Origin: Margaritifera margaritifera
Lineage: Eukaryota > Mollusca > Bivalvia > Unionida > Margaritiferidae
Length of the DNA stretch: 64,000 bases
Assembly: GCA_029931535.1 (NCBI GenBank)
Contig: JAQPZY010001415.1
Location: 1,013,501-1,077,500, forward strand
Direction: 5' to 3'
The position numbers and the translations under genes are program-made. A model generated the notes under the pieces. It searched no databases. It worked only from the letters and a program-made list of their open reading frames with translations, and was not told where the DNA came from. Of this stretch, positions 1 to 12,410 are shown one piece after another. The stretch's first letter is position 1. Each line of letters begins with the position of its first letter.

Positions 1-305
1 AATACATAACCTATTTCCGCGAGTTACATTTATGTATCACCAGATAGAAAAAAAATAAAGGGATAGACAAAATGCCAACATGTGTTTGATATTTAACTTA
101 CATGTTTATCAGACTTGCTGTTTTTCCACTGGTCTTCAGAAAGAAATGTTGGGGTGGTACAGAGTTAAGGGGGGGGGGGGGGGGAATAATATCCCAAGCA
201 AAAACTTAATCCCAGTGTATGGTTGCCTTGTCACAGATGACAGACCCATTATCCTCCTGTCTGATAGTGTAACTGTTTTCACCTATATCAATATCTGCTG
301 ATTAA

Positions 306-401
306 TCCTAACAAACTACATAGACCCTGATTTGCAAACACATTATGAGACAGCAGATCTGGGTCTGTGCAGTTTGCAGTTGAATTCGACTTACAAGAAA
401 G
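306..401. mobile_element. Partial copy of the 199-bp double-hairpin MITE
   Basis: This is about half of the element found complete at 39,700-39,898 and 60,722-60,920. It has one hairpin module with agaccctgat pairing against cagatctgggtct around a loop containing cacattatg, then the terminal arm gcagttgaattcgacttac ending next to TA. The other terminal arm is missing, so the copy is truncated. Confidence 0.6.
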
Positions 402-788
402 TATATTCAGTAGGTCAGTTTTTTAGACATGGTTGTAGAACCATGCGCCTGTGTGTTAATGACTCTTGGTGAATACAGCTCTGTTCCACCAAAACAAGGT
501 CACTGTTAAGTTTAGCCTTTAGGTCAGATTTTCAGGCATTAATGACCATAGAGTCATACAAGTTTGTGTATTAATGCATGTTGGCAAATAAAACACCATC
601 CCACCACAAGTAAATCTGATTTATATTTCACACCTCAATGACTTTGGTTAAGTTTTACCTTCAAGGCAGTTTCATGGTGGGTGTTACAATGTATCCAATG
701 CTGCATGAAAAATGTGAGAATAATATATTGTAAGATCTCGTGAAAGGCCAATGTACAGATGTAACATTTATCAATATACATTTTTCAG

Positions 789-941
789 GGTTTGATGAAA
801 TGTTTAAAGGGCAGACTCTTGTGTGCTGGAATTCATGTGTCCAGCAAACGACAGTCAGATGATGTATTCCGCTTTTCCCCCACACCCCTGACAAGTCTCC
901 CAGATGATTTACAGTCATATTTGAAACCAGTAGAGGAAAAG
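789..941 (+). CDS. AhpD-like (CMD family) protein, coding exon 1
   Basis: This is the first recognisable coding exon of a 214-residue AhpD-like protein (49 + 76 + 89 residues over four exons). The likely start is ATG at 795; an in-frame stop at 762-764 lies upstream, and ttttcag just before 789 could be the acceptor of a 5' UTR intron. The first ~20 residues (MKCLKGRLLCAGIHVSSKR) are basic with no acidic residue, like a mitochondrial presequence, but this is inference. The rest (FSPTPLTSLPDDLQSYLKP) fits the short N-terminal segment of the peroxidase-related CMD family. The exon ends at gaggaaaag|gtaatt in phase 0 and joins to exon 2 TGFMPNVFKAM, a typical family motif. The donor is the first member of a tandem donor array. 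An exon upstream of the window cannot be excluded. Confidence 0.8.
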
Positions 942-1170
942 GTAATTAGTGAATTTGAACCAGGAAATGGTAATTAGTGAATCTTAACCAAGAAAAGGTA
1001 ATTTAGTGAGAATGAACCAGGAATAGGTATACTAGTTAATCTGAACCAAGAAAAGGTAATTTAGTGAGTCAGAACCAGGAATAGGTATACTAGTTAATCT
1101 GAACCAAGAAAAGGTAATTTAGTGAGTCAGAACCAGGAAAAGGTACTTAATGAATCTGAACCAGCAAACC
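927..1170 (+). repeat. 28-29-bp tandem array of the exon 1 splice donor
   Basis: The unit is approximately gaaccaggaaaag followed by gtaatttagtgagtca. It begins in the last bases of exon 1, so the junction itself is repeated. GT dinucleotides at the donor position occur at 942 (the real donor), 970, 998, 1027, 1056, 1085, 1114 and 1143, a spacing of 28, 28 then 29 bp. Several copies keep an AAAG|GTAATT context. Reading through the first donor meets TAG at 975-977. Confidence 0.85.
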
Positions 1171-1617
1171 TTGGTCCTCATATTATTCAGATAAAATTCT
1201 ACTTAGGCAATAAAAAAAAAAACAGTAGAGGCTAATATTTCATAGATGAAAGTATGTGATTTCAGATTTTAACATTTTTCATATTTTTTTATTTGCATTT
1301 CTTAGTATCAGTAGTAATGAGCTAATCAGGTTAAAGATGAGTTTAATAGGTAGACTGAAGTGTACATATTATAACTGGTTAATTAGGTTAAATATATGAT
1401 AAGTTCAATAGGTAGACTGAAAGAGGCTCATTGAACATGGCATAACTTAATTACTTATGAGTACCAACACAGTGAGATTTGAGTGAATTCAATGACATTG
1501 GATTTTCTTCTTCCATCTTCTGCTGGCTCCCTCTGGTGTTTGGGGTGTAGAATTTGCCTGATGAACCTTTCTGCACGTTGTAAGCATTGAATAATGGAGG
1601 CAACCTGTTTGCTGGAG

Positions 1618-1915
1618 TAGGATGTGTCCCATGAGGCATTTCACTTGATATGGTCTTAGATGTCCCATGAGGCATTTCACTTGATATGATCTTGGATGTC
1701 CCATGAGGCATTTCACTTGATATGGTCTTAGATGTCCCATGAGGCATTTCACTTGATATGGTCTTAGATGTCCCATGAGGCATTTCACTTGATATGGTCT
1801 TAGATGTCCCATGAGGCATTTCACTTGATATGGTCTTAGATGTCCCATGAGGCATTTCACCTGATATGGTCTTAGATGTTCCATGAAGCATTTCACCTGA
1901 TATGGTCTTAGATGT
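1618..1915. repeat. 36-bp minisatellite, about 8 copies
   Basis: The unit reads tcccatgaggcatttcac then ttgatatggtcttagatg. The period is a multiple of three, so the minus strand is open (166 codons, 1451-1951) with a 12-residue repeat of the type MPHGTSKTISSE. It lies in intron 1 of the AhpD-like gene. I see no start context, homology or splice signals that support a real antisense gene. Confidence 0.85.
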
Positions 1916-2344
1916 TTTAAAAAAGTGCTGTTGATATAGAAATGTTTTCACTTTGCATTTTGATGATTTGACCCTTTCTCACCTTTATTGCTTTGTATGT
2001 GTGCAGCTTATTAAAACAACAAAAACTTTGTGATAAATGATCTTTTTGAGTTCATTAGGAAAAAATCTTAGCTTAAGAAAATATTATTCTGTGATAATTG
2101 GAACTCAACTGATTTTACAGTATACACGTACCACCATGCTGGAATGACAGTCCATTGAGACCTAATTGATACCATACTGGCTTGACTGGCATTCACTCTC
2201 TGCATCTGCATCTTACATCCAGAGTGAACCTATATCTACCTTTCTTTGGTTAAAAAAATGTACAGGGGTATAAAAGTTCAAATAACCCACACATACACTA
2301 GACAGTTTTTATTTACCAGCATTGAAGTTGTACATTGCTACACA

Positions 2345-2530
2345 TTTTATATAGTTTATGCAAGGCTTTATCCTGGATTCACTGAATAGATTTGTACAGT
2401 TTATGCAAGGCTTTATCCTGGATTAATTGAATGGATTTATACAGTTTATGCAAGGCTTTATCCTGGATTAATTGAATAGATTTGTACAGTTTATGCAAGG
2501 CTTTATCCTGGATTAATTGAATAAATTTAG
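2345..2530. repeat. 45-bp minisatellite, about 4 copies
   Basis: The unit reads tttgtacagtttatgcaagg followed by ctttatcctggattaattga and ataga. It is intronic, with no coding signal. Confidence 0.8.
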
Positions 2531-2642
2531 ATACAGTTAAACTATTTCACAATGTATAAATTTGTACCATATGCTATAATTCTATATTTTTAAGTGTTCA
2601 TCATTATTTTATGCATTTAATATTATCTAAATGAATAATATC

Positions 2643-2869
2643 ATGATCTAGAACTACCCTGGCCTGTAGACATAACATACAAGTATTGACTTTGATGAGG
2701 CAAGACTGATTTGTATCCATATAGTCTCAAGCTGACTGATCTCAAGGTCTTTTCTTTGTTCATAGGAAACCTGACTGTTTATATATACAATAATCTCCCC
2801 ACCCTCTTTATCAACAGTTTGGCCCCTGTGTCTGTTCTTACTCTCTGAGATTTTACCTTGGGGGCACAT
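2643..2869 (-). pseudogene. LINE endonuclease-domain fragment
   Basis: This is a short minus-strand open stretch of 71 codons. GGEIIVYINSQVSY, then LETIWIQI, then LVCYVYRPG match the pattern of the apurinic-like endonuclease (EEP) domain of non-LTR retrotransposons (GG..iyv...l...R.dL....lE.lwi.i......i.vc.vYRP). It covers only the middle of that domain and runs into a stop straight after YRPG. No reverse transcriptase follows, so this is a dead fragment in intron 1 of the AhpD-like gene. Confidence 0.6.
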
Positions 2870-3044
2870 ATTTTGGAGGTGGGTAGGACAAAGCGGGGGA
2901 GAGAAGGGATATGTATTTTACAAACACTCTTGTTTTTGTTTGTGAACAAAAGTTGATAACAAACAATTGGCAGACATCCATTTTAATGGGAAGGCAGCTC
3001 TAACTGGAATTTAAACCTATCATTAGGCTCAAAACATATCACTT

Positions 3045-3369
3045 ATAAGATTGTGGTCATCTGTGATAGGATTTAAATTCTGTATCACTTTCTGTTATAA
3101 GATTGTGGTCATCTGTGATAGGATTTAAATTCTATATCACTTTCTGTTATAAGACTGTGGTCATTTGTGATAGGATTTAAATTCTATATCACTTTCTGTT
3201 ATAAGATTGTGGTCATCTGTGATAGGATTTAAATTCTATATCACTTTCTGTTATAAGATTGTGGTCATCTGTGATAGGATTTAAATTCTATATCACTTTC
3301 TGTTATAAGATTGTGGTCATCTGTGATAGGATTTAAATTCTATATCACTTTCTGTTATAAGATTGTGGT
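3045..3369. repeat. 52-bp minisatellite, about 6 copies
   Basis: The unit begins ataagattgtggtcatctgt and ends tatcactttctgtt. Copies are nearly identical, which suggests recent expansion. Confidence 0.85.
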
Positions 3370-4600
3370 ATAATTTAATTTACCCAACCAAGGGATGTGA
3401 TCCATATTAACAACTCAAATGTTCAATGACTATTTATAAAATACTGCAGATTAAGAACATAACCATCGTATATTCACAATGCTGTCATATATTCACTAAA
3501 GAATTCCCATAACAGGTTAAAATTCAGAATAAAGATGGACCACTCGTAGATCATCAACGATCCATTTTTAGTTTTGCATTTCAGCTTAGAGCAAAATATA
3601 ATGTCAATACATTACCCGTATTCATTCTTAACAAGCCATTGTTTTGGCATCTTTCTTTGATTATAATTTATGGCTTGGTCTTTGGTTTCTGACAACAATC
3701 CAAGCCAGTTAACTGTTTAAACCCTGATATTGGCTTTGGGGAATAGGCAATGCTGGCACCTCTTTGTTCTCTATCATTAATCCACATCAAATATCAGTTT
3801 TACTATCTGAAGTGGATTGAGAACCTCTGCTTTACATAATCAATTACAATACTGGTAATTTATCTTGAGGTGTGTACCTTTTTGTCCAATCAGAGAATAA
3901 CTTATCTCCGTGTTAAAGTAAATGTGAACCCCATAGTGAAACCATGCAAAACATTGACTATGGATATAAAAAATGAAAATGTGGATGAATTTTACTTTTA
4001 TGCAGGCTGAAATACCTCAGTACATGTATCACTTAATAGTGTATACCACAGATATACTTGTGGAGTTTGGTTCTTTAATTCTAAGCGACAAAGTACACTG
4101 CAAATCAAACTGGGGAAAAAGCATGTTAGCATCAGTGACTGCAATTTCCCAATTGATCTGGAATAGCATACAGTGTTCATGAAATCAGAAGTTACTAGCG
4201 AAAAGACGAAGCCAATGTGTTGATCTGGCTACGTCTTATACTCCACATTGACTTGTATATGGATGAAGGATGGAAAATTTACAAAATTAGTAAATTCGAC
4301 TTATACTCCACATCAACTTATAGGTAAAAAAATATTGTAAATATTTTTTACTTAGAGAGCAGTCAAGATAAACAGGTAGATAATTGATCCATAACTTTTT
4401 GTTTTATAATTATATAAAGAAAGAAGAAAAACACTATGCAGTTGGATAATCTGTCATGAATTAAGTCTTTAAAATTATTGCACGTATCTTGGAAAATCCT
4501 TAAAAAGAACTTCATTTTTTTATACTCCCAAAGCTGTTATGAACCTATGTTACAAGATCAGTCAAGAAAGAAAAATTCATCATGGCCATACATGGCCATA
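3370..4600. other. Intron 1 sequence without recognisable feature
   Basis: AT-rich sequence with only short open stretches on either strand. I see no domain, repeat array or RNA gene in it. Confidence 0.5.
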
Positions 4601-4607
4601 CATTCAT

Positions 4608-4765
4608 CATGGCCATACCCACCTACATGTAGATATCTTTTTGTTGTTTTACAAACTTCATGGCCATACCCACCTACATGTAGATATCTTTTTGTTGTTT
4701 TACAAACTTCATGGCCATACCCACCTACATGTAGATATCTTTTTGTTGTTTTACAAACTTCAGTG
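4608..4765. repeat. 51-bp minisatellite, 3 copies
   Basis: The unit begins catggccatacccacctaca and ends ttgttttacaaactt. The period is a multiple of three, so both strands show artefactual open frames of 90-124 codons. Confidence 0.8.
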
Positions 4766-5007
4766 CAGAAAGACAGCTCACAAACAACTTGTAAAAATAA
4801 ATAAATACTAGACTTTGATGAGTCTGAAAAATAATCTTTTGATTGGCTAAATGTGAGTACTATTGATCTTTCTGATCTTGATTGACCTTGTTTGTTTGTT
4901 TGTTTCCCTAATTTGCATAATAACACACACAAAACCCAATGCCATTTTTGTCTCTATAAAGCAATTATAATATCTACCTAACTCCATATTGATATTTTGA
5001 TCTAGCA

Positions 5008-5160
5008 ATGGGGACTTCCTGATTCTTATTATGGGACTTCCAAATTGTGAACCCAGTGATTGGGACTTCCTGATTCTTATCTTGGGATTTCCACATTTTG
5101 ATCTAGCTTTGGGGACTTGATTCGTATCATGAGGCTTCCAAATTTTTGAACCCAGGAAGT
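5008..5160. repeat. Degenerate ~60-bp repeat, 2-3 copies
   Basis: Copies share gggacttcctgattcttat, followed by ttccaaattttgaacccag or a variant. They are diverged. Confidence 0.55.
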
Positions 5161-5229
5161 CTCTGGTGTTCACTTGCACATCCTTGGGCCATGAATCATC
5201 CATCAGTACATGCTGTTTTCAGCTTCTGC

Positions 5230-6000
5230 TCAAGAAACACTGGATCGCTGGATCAGTTTCAATCAAATTTGCCAGAGATCATTCTGGCTTTAAGGGATCT
5301 CAGATTTGAGAAGATGATGCTAATTGACTTTCCAGTATGGCGATTGTTACTTAAATGAGAAAACCTTTTTATAAACTTTTCTCAGAAAGAGAATATGACT
5401 AGATCTTACAGACAGAAAGCATCCTGGCATGCTCTTTCAAGTTTATACAAATTATACTGATCTGTGATCCAGTATGACCATTGTTACTAAAAATATAAAC
5501 AGTGATTTCTCAAAAAGTGCCTTAGAGAATTTCCCCCAAAAATTTTTGGCATAAAGTGTCTTCAAGTTTATACAAATGGTGCTAGTATATCATCAAAATA
5601 CATGTAATGGTTACACTTACTAAAAGTAGAAAAATCCTCAGAAGAACTTATTTTATTCCAGCACTGTGATAGCAGATGACCCGATTAGATTTTTAGGCTA
5701 TTAAACACATTTTTAAAAACTTTTTTGACATGTGTTAAAACTTTGTGAGCACCATTTAGGAAAAATCAGGTGGGGTATAAAAATTAAATTTTTATAAATA
5801 AATGACCTAATTAGATTTTCATGTCATTATAGCAATTTGTCAAATTTGTCAAGAGTTCTTAATTTTTGGGACTTTAACTTTTTGGATCTGCAGAGTCTGC
5901 CATAAGAGTGTGTTTTAACAAACACAAATCCAGTTTTTTAAGTAAATTTTAATGGAAAGCATTCTACTAACCCAGACTGCTTGGCCTTCTGTTTGGGCTT
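5230..6000. mobile_element. Dispersed element with internal ~120-bp repeats, copy 1
   Basis: Diverged internal units share gaaagcatcctggcat, caagtttatacaaat and gaccattgttactaaaaata. The right end carries ggaaagcattctactaa. The same arrangement recurs at 34,660-35,650, so this is a dispersed family and not a local array. I see no coding capacity, and the class is unknown. Confidence 0.5.
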
Positions 6001-6751
6001 CATGTTTTATGAATAATAAACACCAAATTTGCTTGTTAAATATAAATTCTTTTAATTATCAGTTGTCTTAGAACCTTTGTACTCCTTGACATTTCTTGAA
6101 ATAATTGTTTCCAATTTTTATATTTAAAACAATATGTTGCGTTTTTTACTTTTGAGAGTTTATTTCAGTTTATAATCTAATCTGGTTGATCTGATAACAT
6201 TTCCCATTGAAATTGTCATATTCACATGACTGTTCGAAAAACTAAATGAGATTTTGAATTTATTGAAATACTGTATTTGATATAATACCCAGGCAGTGTG
6301 CTTAAAAATATTATTTGGGTCAATTTCATGATGATGAAGCACATCATAAACAATGTCCCCATTACATGTATGTACATACTAGAAGAGTAAGCTCCCTTTC
6401 TGTCTCTGTTGAAACCCCTCCAATTTGGAGCTAAATTGTCTCTGCCAATATAAAGCATATGTTACATTCATTTTCGATACTTATTTAAATCATAATGTAA
6501 CGAGACATCTGACTTGTATTGTGGTAGGTCCGACACAAATCAGGATGTTATAGGTGGCTTTCAATAGCTGCTTCTCTCCAGCAAGGCATGCTGAGATAAA
6601 AAAAAAAAAAAAAAAGACATGTTCAGTGGGAGATACTTTTTTGGCGAGTCTGAAACTTTACTACAATGCAGGGTGCGTGTTTATTAAGGCATGAGCATTT
6701 ATTGTGTTGAACATGGTAAATGGCTTCATATAAATCTGAGAGCAGAATAAA

Positions 6752-8597
6752 CACCTCAGATAAATAAGACCCGACTGTAATAAAAGGGGATAAATTATTC
6801 TGTCACAGATTTCATATGATACAATAGGTGATGCATCAGATAAATAAGACCCGACTGTAATAAAAGGGGATAAGTTATTCTGTCACAGATTTCATATGAT
6901 ACAATAGGCGATGCATCAGATAAATAAGACCCGACTGTAATAAAAGGGATAAGTTATTCTGTCACAAATTTCATATGATACAATAGGCGATGCATCAGAT
7001 AAATAAGACCCGACTGTAATAAAAGGGGATAAATTATTCTGTCACAGATTTCATATGATACAATAGGTGATGCATCAGATAAAAAAGACCCGACTGTAAT
7101 AAAAGGGATAAGTTATTCTGTCACAAATTTCATATGATACAATAGGCGATGCATCAGATAAATAAGACCCGACTGTAATAAAAGGGATAAGTTATTCTGT
7201 CACAAATTTCATATGATACAATAGGTGATGCATCAGATAAATAAGACCCGACTGTAATAAAAGGGGATAAGTTATTCTGTCACAGATTTCATATGATACA
7301 ATAGGCGATGCATCAGATAAATAAGACCCGACTGTAATAAAAGGTGATAAGTTATTCTGTCACAGATTTCATATGATACAATAGGCGATGCATCAGATAA
7401 ATAAGACCCGACTGTAATAAAAGGGATAAGTTATTCTGTCACAAATTTCATATGATACAATAGGCGATGCATCAGATAAATAAGACCCGACTGTAATAAA
7501 AGGGGATAAGTTATTCTGTCACAGATTTCATATGATACAATAGGCGATGCATCAGATAAATAAGACCCGACTGTAATAAAAGGGATAAGTTATTCTGTCA
7601 CAAATTTCATATGATACAATAGGTGATGCATCAGATAAATAAGACCCGACTGTAATAAAAGGGGATAAATTATTCTGTCACAAATTTCATATGATACAAT
7701 AGGCGATGCATCAGATAAATAAGACCCGACTGTAATAAAAGGGATAAGTTATTCTGTCACAAATTTCATATGATACAATAGGCGATGCATCAGATAAATA
7801 AGACCCGACTGTAATAAAAAGGGGATAAATTATTCTGTCACAAATTTCATATGATACAATAGGCGATGCATCAGATAAATAAGACCCGACTGTAATAAAA
7901 GGGGATAAATTATTCTGTCACAGATTTCATATGATACAATAGGCGATGCATCAGATAAATAAGACCCGACTGTAATAAAAGGGATAAGTTATTCTGTCAC
8001 AAATTTCATATGATACAATAGGCGATGCATCAGATAAATAAGACCTGACTGTAATAAAAGGGATAAGTTATTCTGTCACAAATTTCATATGATACAATAG
8101 GTGATGCATCAGATAAATAAGACCCGACTGTAATAAAAAGGGGATAAGTTATTCTGTCACAGATTTCATATGATACAATAGGCGATGCATCAGATAAATA
8201 AGACCCGACTGTAATAAAAGGGGATAAGTTATTCTGTCACAGATTTCATATGATACAATAGACGATGCATCAGATAAATAAGACCCGACTGTAATAAAAG
8301 GGATAAGTTATTCTGTCACAAATTTCATATGATACAATAGGCGATGCATCAGATAAATAAGACCCGACTGTAATAAAAAGGGGATAAGTTATTCTGTCAC
8401 AGATTTCATATGATACAATAGGCGATGCATCAGATAAATAAGACCCGACTGTAATAAAAAGGGGATAAGTTATTCTGTCACAGATTTCATATGATACAAT
8501 AGGTGATGCATCAGATAAATAAGACCCGACTGTAATAAAAAGGGGATAAGTTATTCTGTCACAAATTTCATATAATACAATAGGCGATGCATCAGCA
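6752..8597. repeat. 80-bp minisatellite, about 23 copies
   Basis: The unit begins cagataaataagacccgact and continues through gtcacagatttcatatg to acaataggcgatgcat. Length varies from 78 to 81 bp through the g/a run after aataaaa. Variants (gataaat/gataagt, cagattt/caaattt, ggtgat/ggcgat) are shuffled between copies, indicating unequal exchange or conversion. A run of 81-bp copies opens a false minus-strand frame. Confidence 0.95.
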
Positions 8598-8889
8598 GAG
8601 TGAATAATGCAAAGTTTGTATAACACCAACATGTGAGCTAGATAACCAGGAAACATAATATGATTATCCCTGTTAAGCCTCCTGTAGACTCGGTTATGTA
8701 GAAAAGGCCAGATGTGCCTGCCTGCATGTCATAAGAGGCTATTCATGGAGGTGACCTTGTTGCCCAGGGATGCATGATGGTCGTGATGATGTTCTTCATA
8801 AGAAGATCTCGGACTTTTGAAAAAGTGCAGTTTATATAAATAAATTGGACTTTCAAGGACATTACCTTTTTTAGCATTTATCTTTGTTT

Positions 8890-8990
8890 TGTATGTCTTT
8901 TTTTTTTTTGAAACCTAAATTTACTTGACACTATGTAGTCAGGATTGTGCTGATGTGCCATGAAACCCATACATACATACCCCTATTAAG
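8890..8990. mobile_element. LINE-like 3' tail, copy 1
   Basis: The motif gacactatgtagtcaggatt then gtgctgatgtgccatgaaac, followed by catacatac repeats, recurs at about 19,800 and 35,720. Such a short conserved end plus a microsatellite tail is typical of LINE 3' ends. The assignment is inferred. Confidence 0.45.
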
Positions 8991-9284
8991 TATTCTAATT
9001 CAGTTATGCAAAATTGCAGCTGGCTCAAATTTAAAAGTACAAGGTTTGATAAGTGCAACAATGTAACAAATAATGTTAATGTGTTGTAAAAGTTGATGGC
9101 TACAAATGAGAACAATGAAATTGTACAGTATAATAAATTGTATAGTAAAAATGTAATTGTGGCACTATGTAATGGTGAGAGTCATAACAAAACAGTAGCA
9201 TCCAAAAGTTTCCAGCTGTATCTCATGGATTTTATGTTCAACCAGTCAGAAACATTTATTACATTTACATATATGTTAGTATTT

Positions 9285-9536
9285 ATTAACTGAATAAAGC
9301 ATTATATTAAGTAAAGATTTATTTACTGAAAAAACATTATATTAAGCAAAGATTTATTAACTGAATAAAGCATTATATTAAGCACAGATTTATTAACTGA
9401 ATAAAACATTATATTAAACAAAGATTTATTAACTGAATAAAACATTATATTAAGCAAAGATTTATTAACTGAATAAAGCATTATATTAAGCAAAGATTTA
9501 TTAACTGAATAAAGCATTATATTAAGCAAAGATTTA
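9285..9536. repeat. 36-bp minisatellite abutting the exon 2 acceptor
   Basis: The unit is aaagatttattaactgaata plus aagcattatattaagc, about 7 copies. The last copy breaks off into atttccatttcag, the acceptor of exon 2. Each unit contains ttaactga, which resembles a branch-point motif, so possible branch sites are repeated along with it. Confidence 0.85.
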
Positions 9537-9548
9537 TTTCCATTTCAG

Positions 9549-9645
9549 ACTGGCTTTATGCCAAATGTATTCAAAGCCATGTCACACCATCCTGATGAAC
9601 TCCGTGCTTTCATCAACTATTATGACATCGTGATGGCAGAAAGAG
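9549..9645 (+). CDS. AhpD-like protein, coding exon 2
   Basis: The acceptor ccatttcag is followed by an exon encoding TGFMPNVFKAMSHHPDELR and then FINYYDIVMAER; the last base begins a split glycine codon. This is the family signature in which TGF.PN precedes a helix with HP.elraf..yyd..m. The exon has 97 bases, so it enters in phase 0 and leaves in phase 1, matching exon 3. The donor is aagag|gttaga, which has GT but is weak after it. No donor array follows this exon. Confidence 0.88.
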
Positions 9646-9949
9646 GTTAGAGACTATTTTATTCAATTTGTGAGGTAGTGTAAGTTTGGCCTGATGCTCA
9701 TTCCCATTAATTTATTTTTCTGTTTTTTTAAAAAAAATACTTATACTATTTATAGCAGACATGAAAACATTTTTTGCCATGTTATTATTTGTTAAACTTA
9801 CTTTGAAAGTAGAGTTGATGAAACTTAGTATAAATTTTAACAAAAATTTAAAGCAGTTTTAAAGTTGAAATTATGGCAGTTGTTATGAAATGTTTAAGGT
9901 CTATCATATTTTATAGTGTTTATATGGGTAGTCTTTTATAATTTTTTTT

Positions 9950-11350
9950 ATCCCCTTGGCTATTAAAATTTGGAGGGGATATAGCATTGTGTGTATTCAT
10001 TTGTTTGTATCATGTTTATGACACACTGAATATCTTTGACCTATTTCACTTACACTCGTAAAACTTGGGATGTGGATGAATCTCAAGGATATAATTTTCT
10101 TGCTTGAGTAATTTTTATATTTTCAGATATTTATTTTTATATTGTTGGCTACTCTAAATATGTTCCTGTTGAAAGAGAAGATTCATCTTTGCGAGTGAAC
10201 ACCTTGGTATAATCAGCATCAGTTTTATTTAATAATCATGTATCTAGTAGGCTTTTGTTTTATTTAAAATCATGTATCTAGTGGGCTTCTGTTTTATTTA
10301 AAATCATGTATCTTGTGGGCTTCTGTTTTATTTAAAATCATTATCTAGTGGGCTTCTGTTTTATTTAAAATCATGTTTCTAGTGGGCTTTGTTTTATTTA
10401 AAATCACGTATCTAGTGGGCTTCTGTTTTATTTAAAATCATGTATCTAGTGGGCTTCTGTTTTATTTAAAATCATGTATCTAGTGGGCTTCTGTTTTATT
10501 TAAAATCATGTTTCTAGTGGGCTTCTGTTTTATTTTAAAATCATGTATCTAGTGGGCTTCTGTTTTATTTAGAATCATGTATCTAGTGGGATTATAGAAG
10601 TTTATTTGAGTACAGTGTTTGTAATTTTGCTATTGTCATCACTTTGGAGTCTGTATTGCTGATCCGATTTTGATCAGACTTGGAATATATGCTTTTATCA
10701 TCAAGATCTTGTATAAGTTTGATAAAGACCAAGATGCAAAAATAATAATGAGATGATCATGTGTCTGATTGGCTGAGCTTGTTGTCACTCTGGTAACCAT
10801 ATTTCTGATCGCATTTTGATCAAATTTGAAATATGGGTTTTGTATCATCAAGATCTAGGACAGGTTCAATAATGATCCACATATATTAATGATGTTATCT
10901 TGGATCTGATTTCACTGACTTGTTAGCACTCTCGATGCCATGTTTGTGATCTGATTTTGATCAAACTTGGAATGTATGTTTTATATTATCAAGATCTTGG
11001 ACTGTCAATAATGAGCAAGAGTCATACATATTTATGAAACAATCTTGCATGTGAATGGTTGAGCTTATTACCACTCAGGAAGCCCCAATTTTGACCTGAT
11101 TTTTGATCAGAATTGGTATCTTTGCTTATGTCATCAGAATCTTTGGCAGTTTCGAAAGTATGCAAAATCCACACATATTAATGATATCATCTTGCATCTG
11201 TTTGGATGACCTTGATACCACTCTTGAAGCCATATTTTTGATCAGTTGGAGTTATTATCATCATGGTCTTGATGTCTTTGATGATGAGCAAGAGACCATG
11301 CATATTAATTATGCTTTATCAGTAGAAAGAATTTTTATCAGGATATAGTA
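9950..11350. mobile_element. Dispersed element with internal ~150-bp repeats
   Basis: It begins near ggaggggatatagcattgtg. From 10,620 it holds diverged units that share gatctgattttgatcaaact, tatcatcaagatcttgg and a cttg..accactc segment. It has no open frame of note, and a 34-bp minisatellite (10,225-10,590) sits in its left part. The class is unknown, possibly a non-autonomous element. Confidence 0.45.
10225..10590. repeat. 34-bp minisatellite, about 11 copies
   Basis: The unit is agtgggcttctgttttattt followed by aaaatcatgtatct. Copies differ by single bases. Confidence 0.9.
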
Positions 11351-12175
11351 AAATAGGTAAAATCAACATGATAGAAAGTTTAGGAGATAATTTCCATAAG
11401 ATGTATTCTTACAGAACCACATAAGCCTGCTTCATGAAATGGTCAACTGTTAAGTTATGAAATTCAAGTTAGAGATATGAGACTCACTTAGACCTCTTTA
11501 TCTTTGCCAACATGAGTCCAATTTGAATTTGTACACCATTTTGTTTATTTTAGAAGACAGTTATAAATCGTTTGTTTTAAATATGTTTCTAGTTGATAAG
11601 TATGCACCCTATTGCTCCAAGGGTCACCAAGTTTAAATGCCAAGGTCACCGTAGCTAAAAATAAAATGTATCTAAGTATTTTCATTTCAGGACAATAATT
11701 TAAAGTTCTAGTTGATGGATTATAAAAGAACTGTATCAATTGTGGGGGTTAATACATTTCCATTATGAGTTAAGGTTGCTTGCTAAATATAATTTTGCCA
11801 TTACATTTAACATTTTAAAAAAAAAGTAGTTAACACTTTAGGGCCCTCCCACAATCCTCTAAAATACATACATTGTGAATCCTGTCTTCAAGGTCATTGT
11901 CACTGATGGTCATTAGAAATTATTTTTTGTCACACTTTTCATTCAACTCTATAACTTTAGAACCATTTGATATAAATATATGAATCAGGGCTACTTATAT
12001 ATCACCATTATAAAGTATTTCTTGTACATTACCACCCCATTTTGAGTTGTTTCTTTAAGGTGATTGGTCAGTATTTTAAGTCTCAATCTCACTTGTATAG
12101 ACACACAATAGGCACAATACTAATTAGATATACAGATTTTCATGTATGATATATGTAAGCATACAATAAAAAGTT
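11350..12175. other. Intron 2 sequence without recognisable feature
   Basis: AT-rich, with only short open stretches and no motif that I can place. Confidence 0.5.
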
Positions 12176-12273
12176 TAAATAAAGCACACAAGGACAGACA
12201 TACACAAACAATTTTGCATGGACAAACACACAAGGACAGACATACACAAACAATTTTGCATGGACAAACGTAT
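12176..12273. repeat. ~43-bp direct repeat, 2 copies
   Basis: Two adjacent copies of cacacaaggacagacataca followed by caaacaattttgcatggac. Confidence 0.75.
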
Positions 12274-12410
12274 AAATACATTGGAAACTGCCTGAACTGA
12301 TACTTCCATATTAAGGGCACCTGCAGGTGCTTTTAAAGGTAAAAATCCCCAATATATGTAACCTATATAGATGTACACATGATATCTGCCCACAAAGGAA
12401 AAAAATGAAT

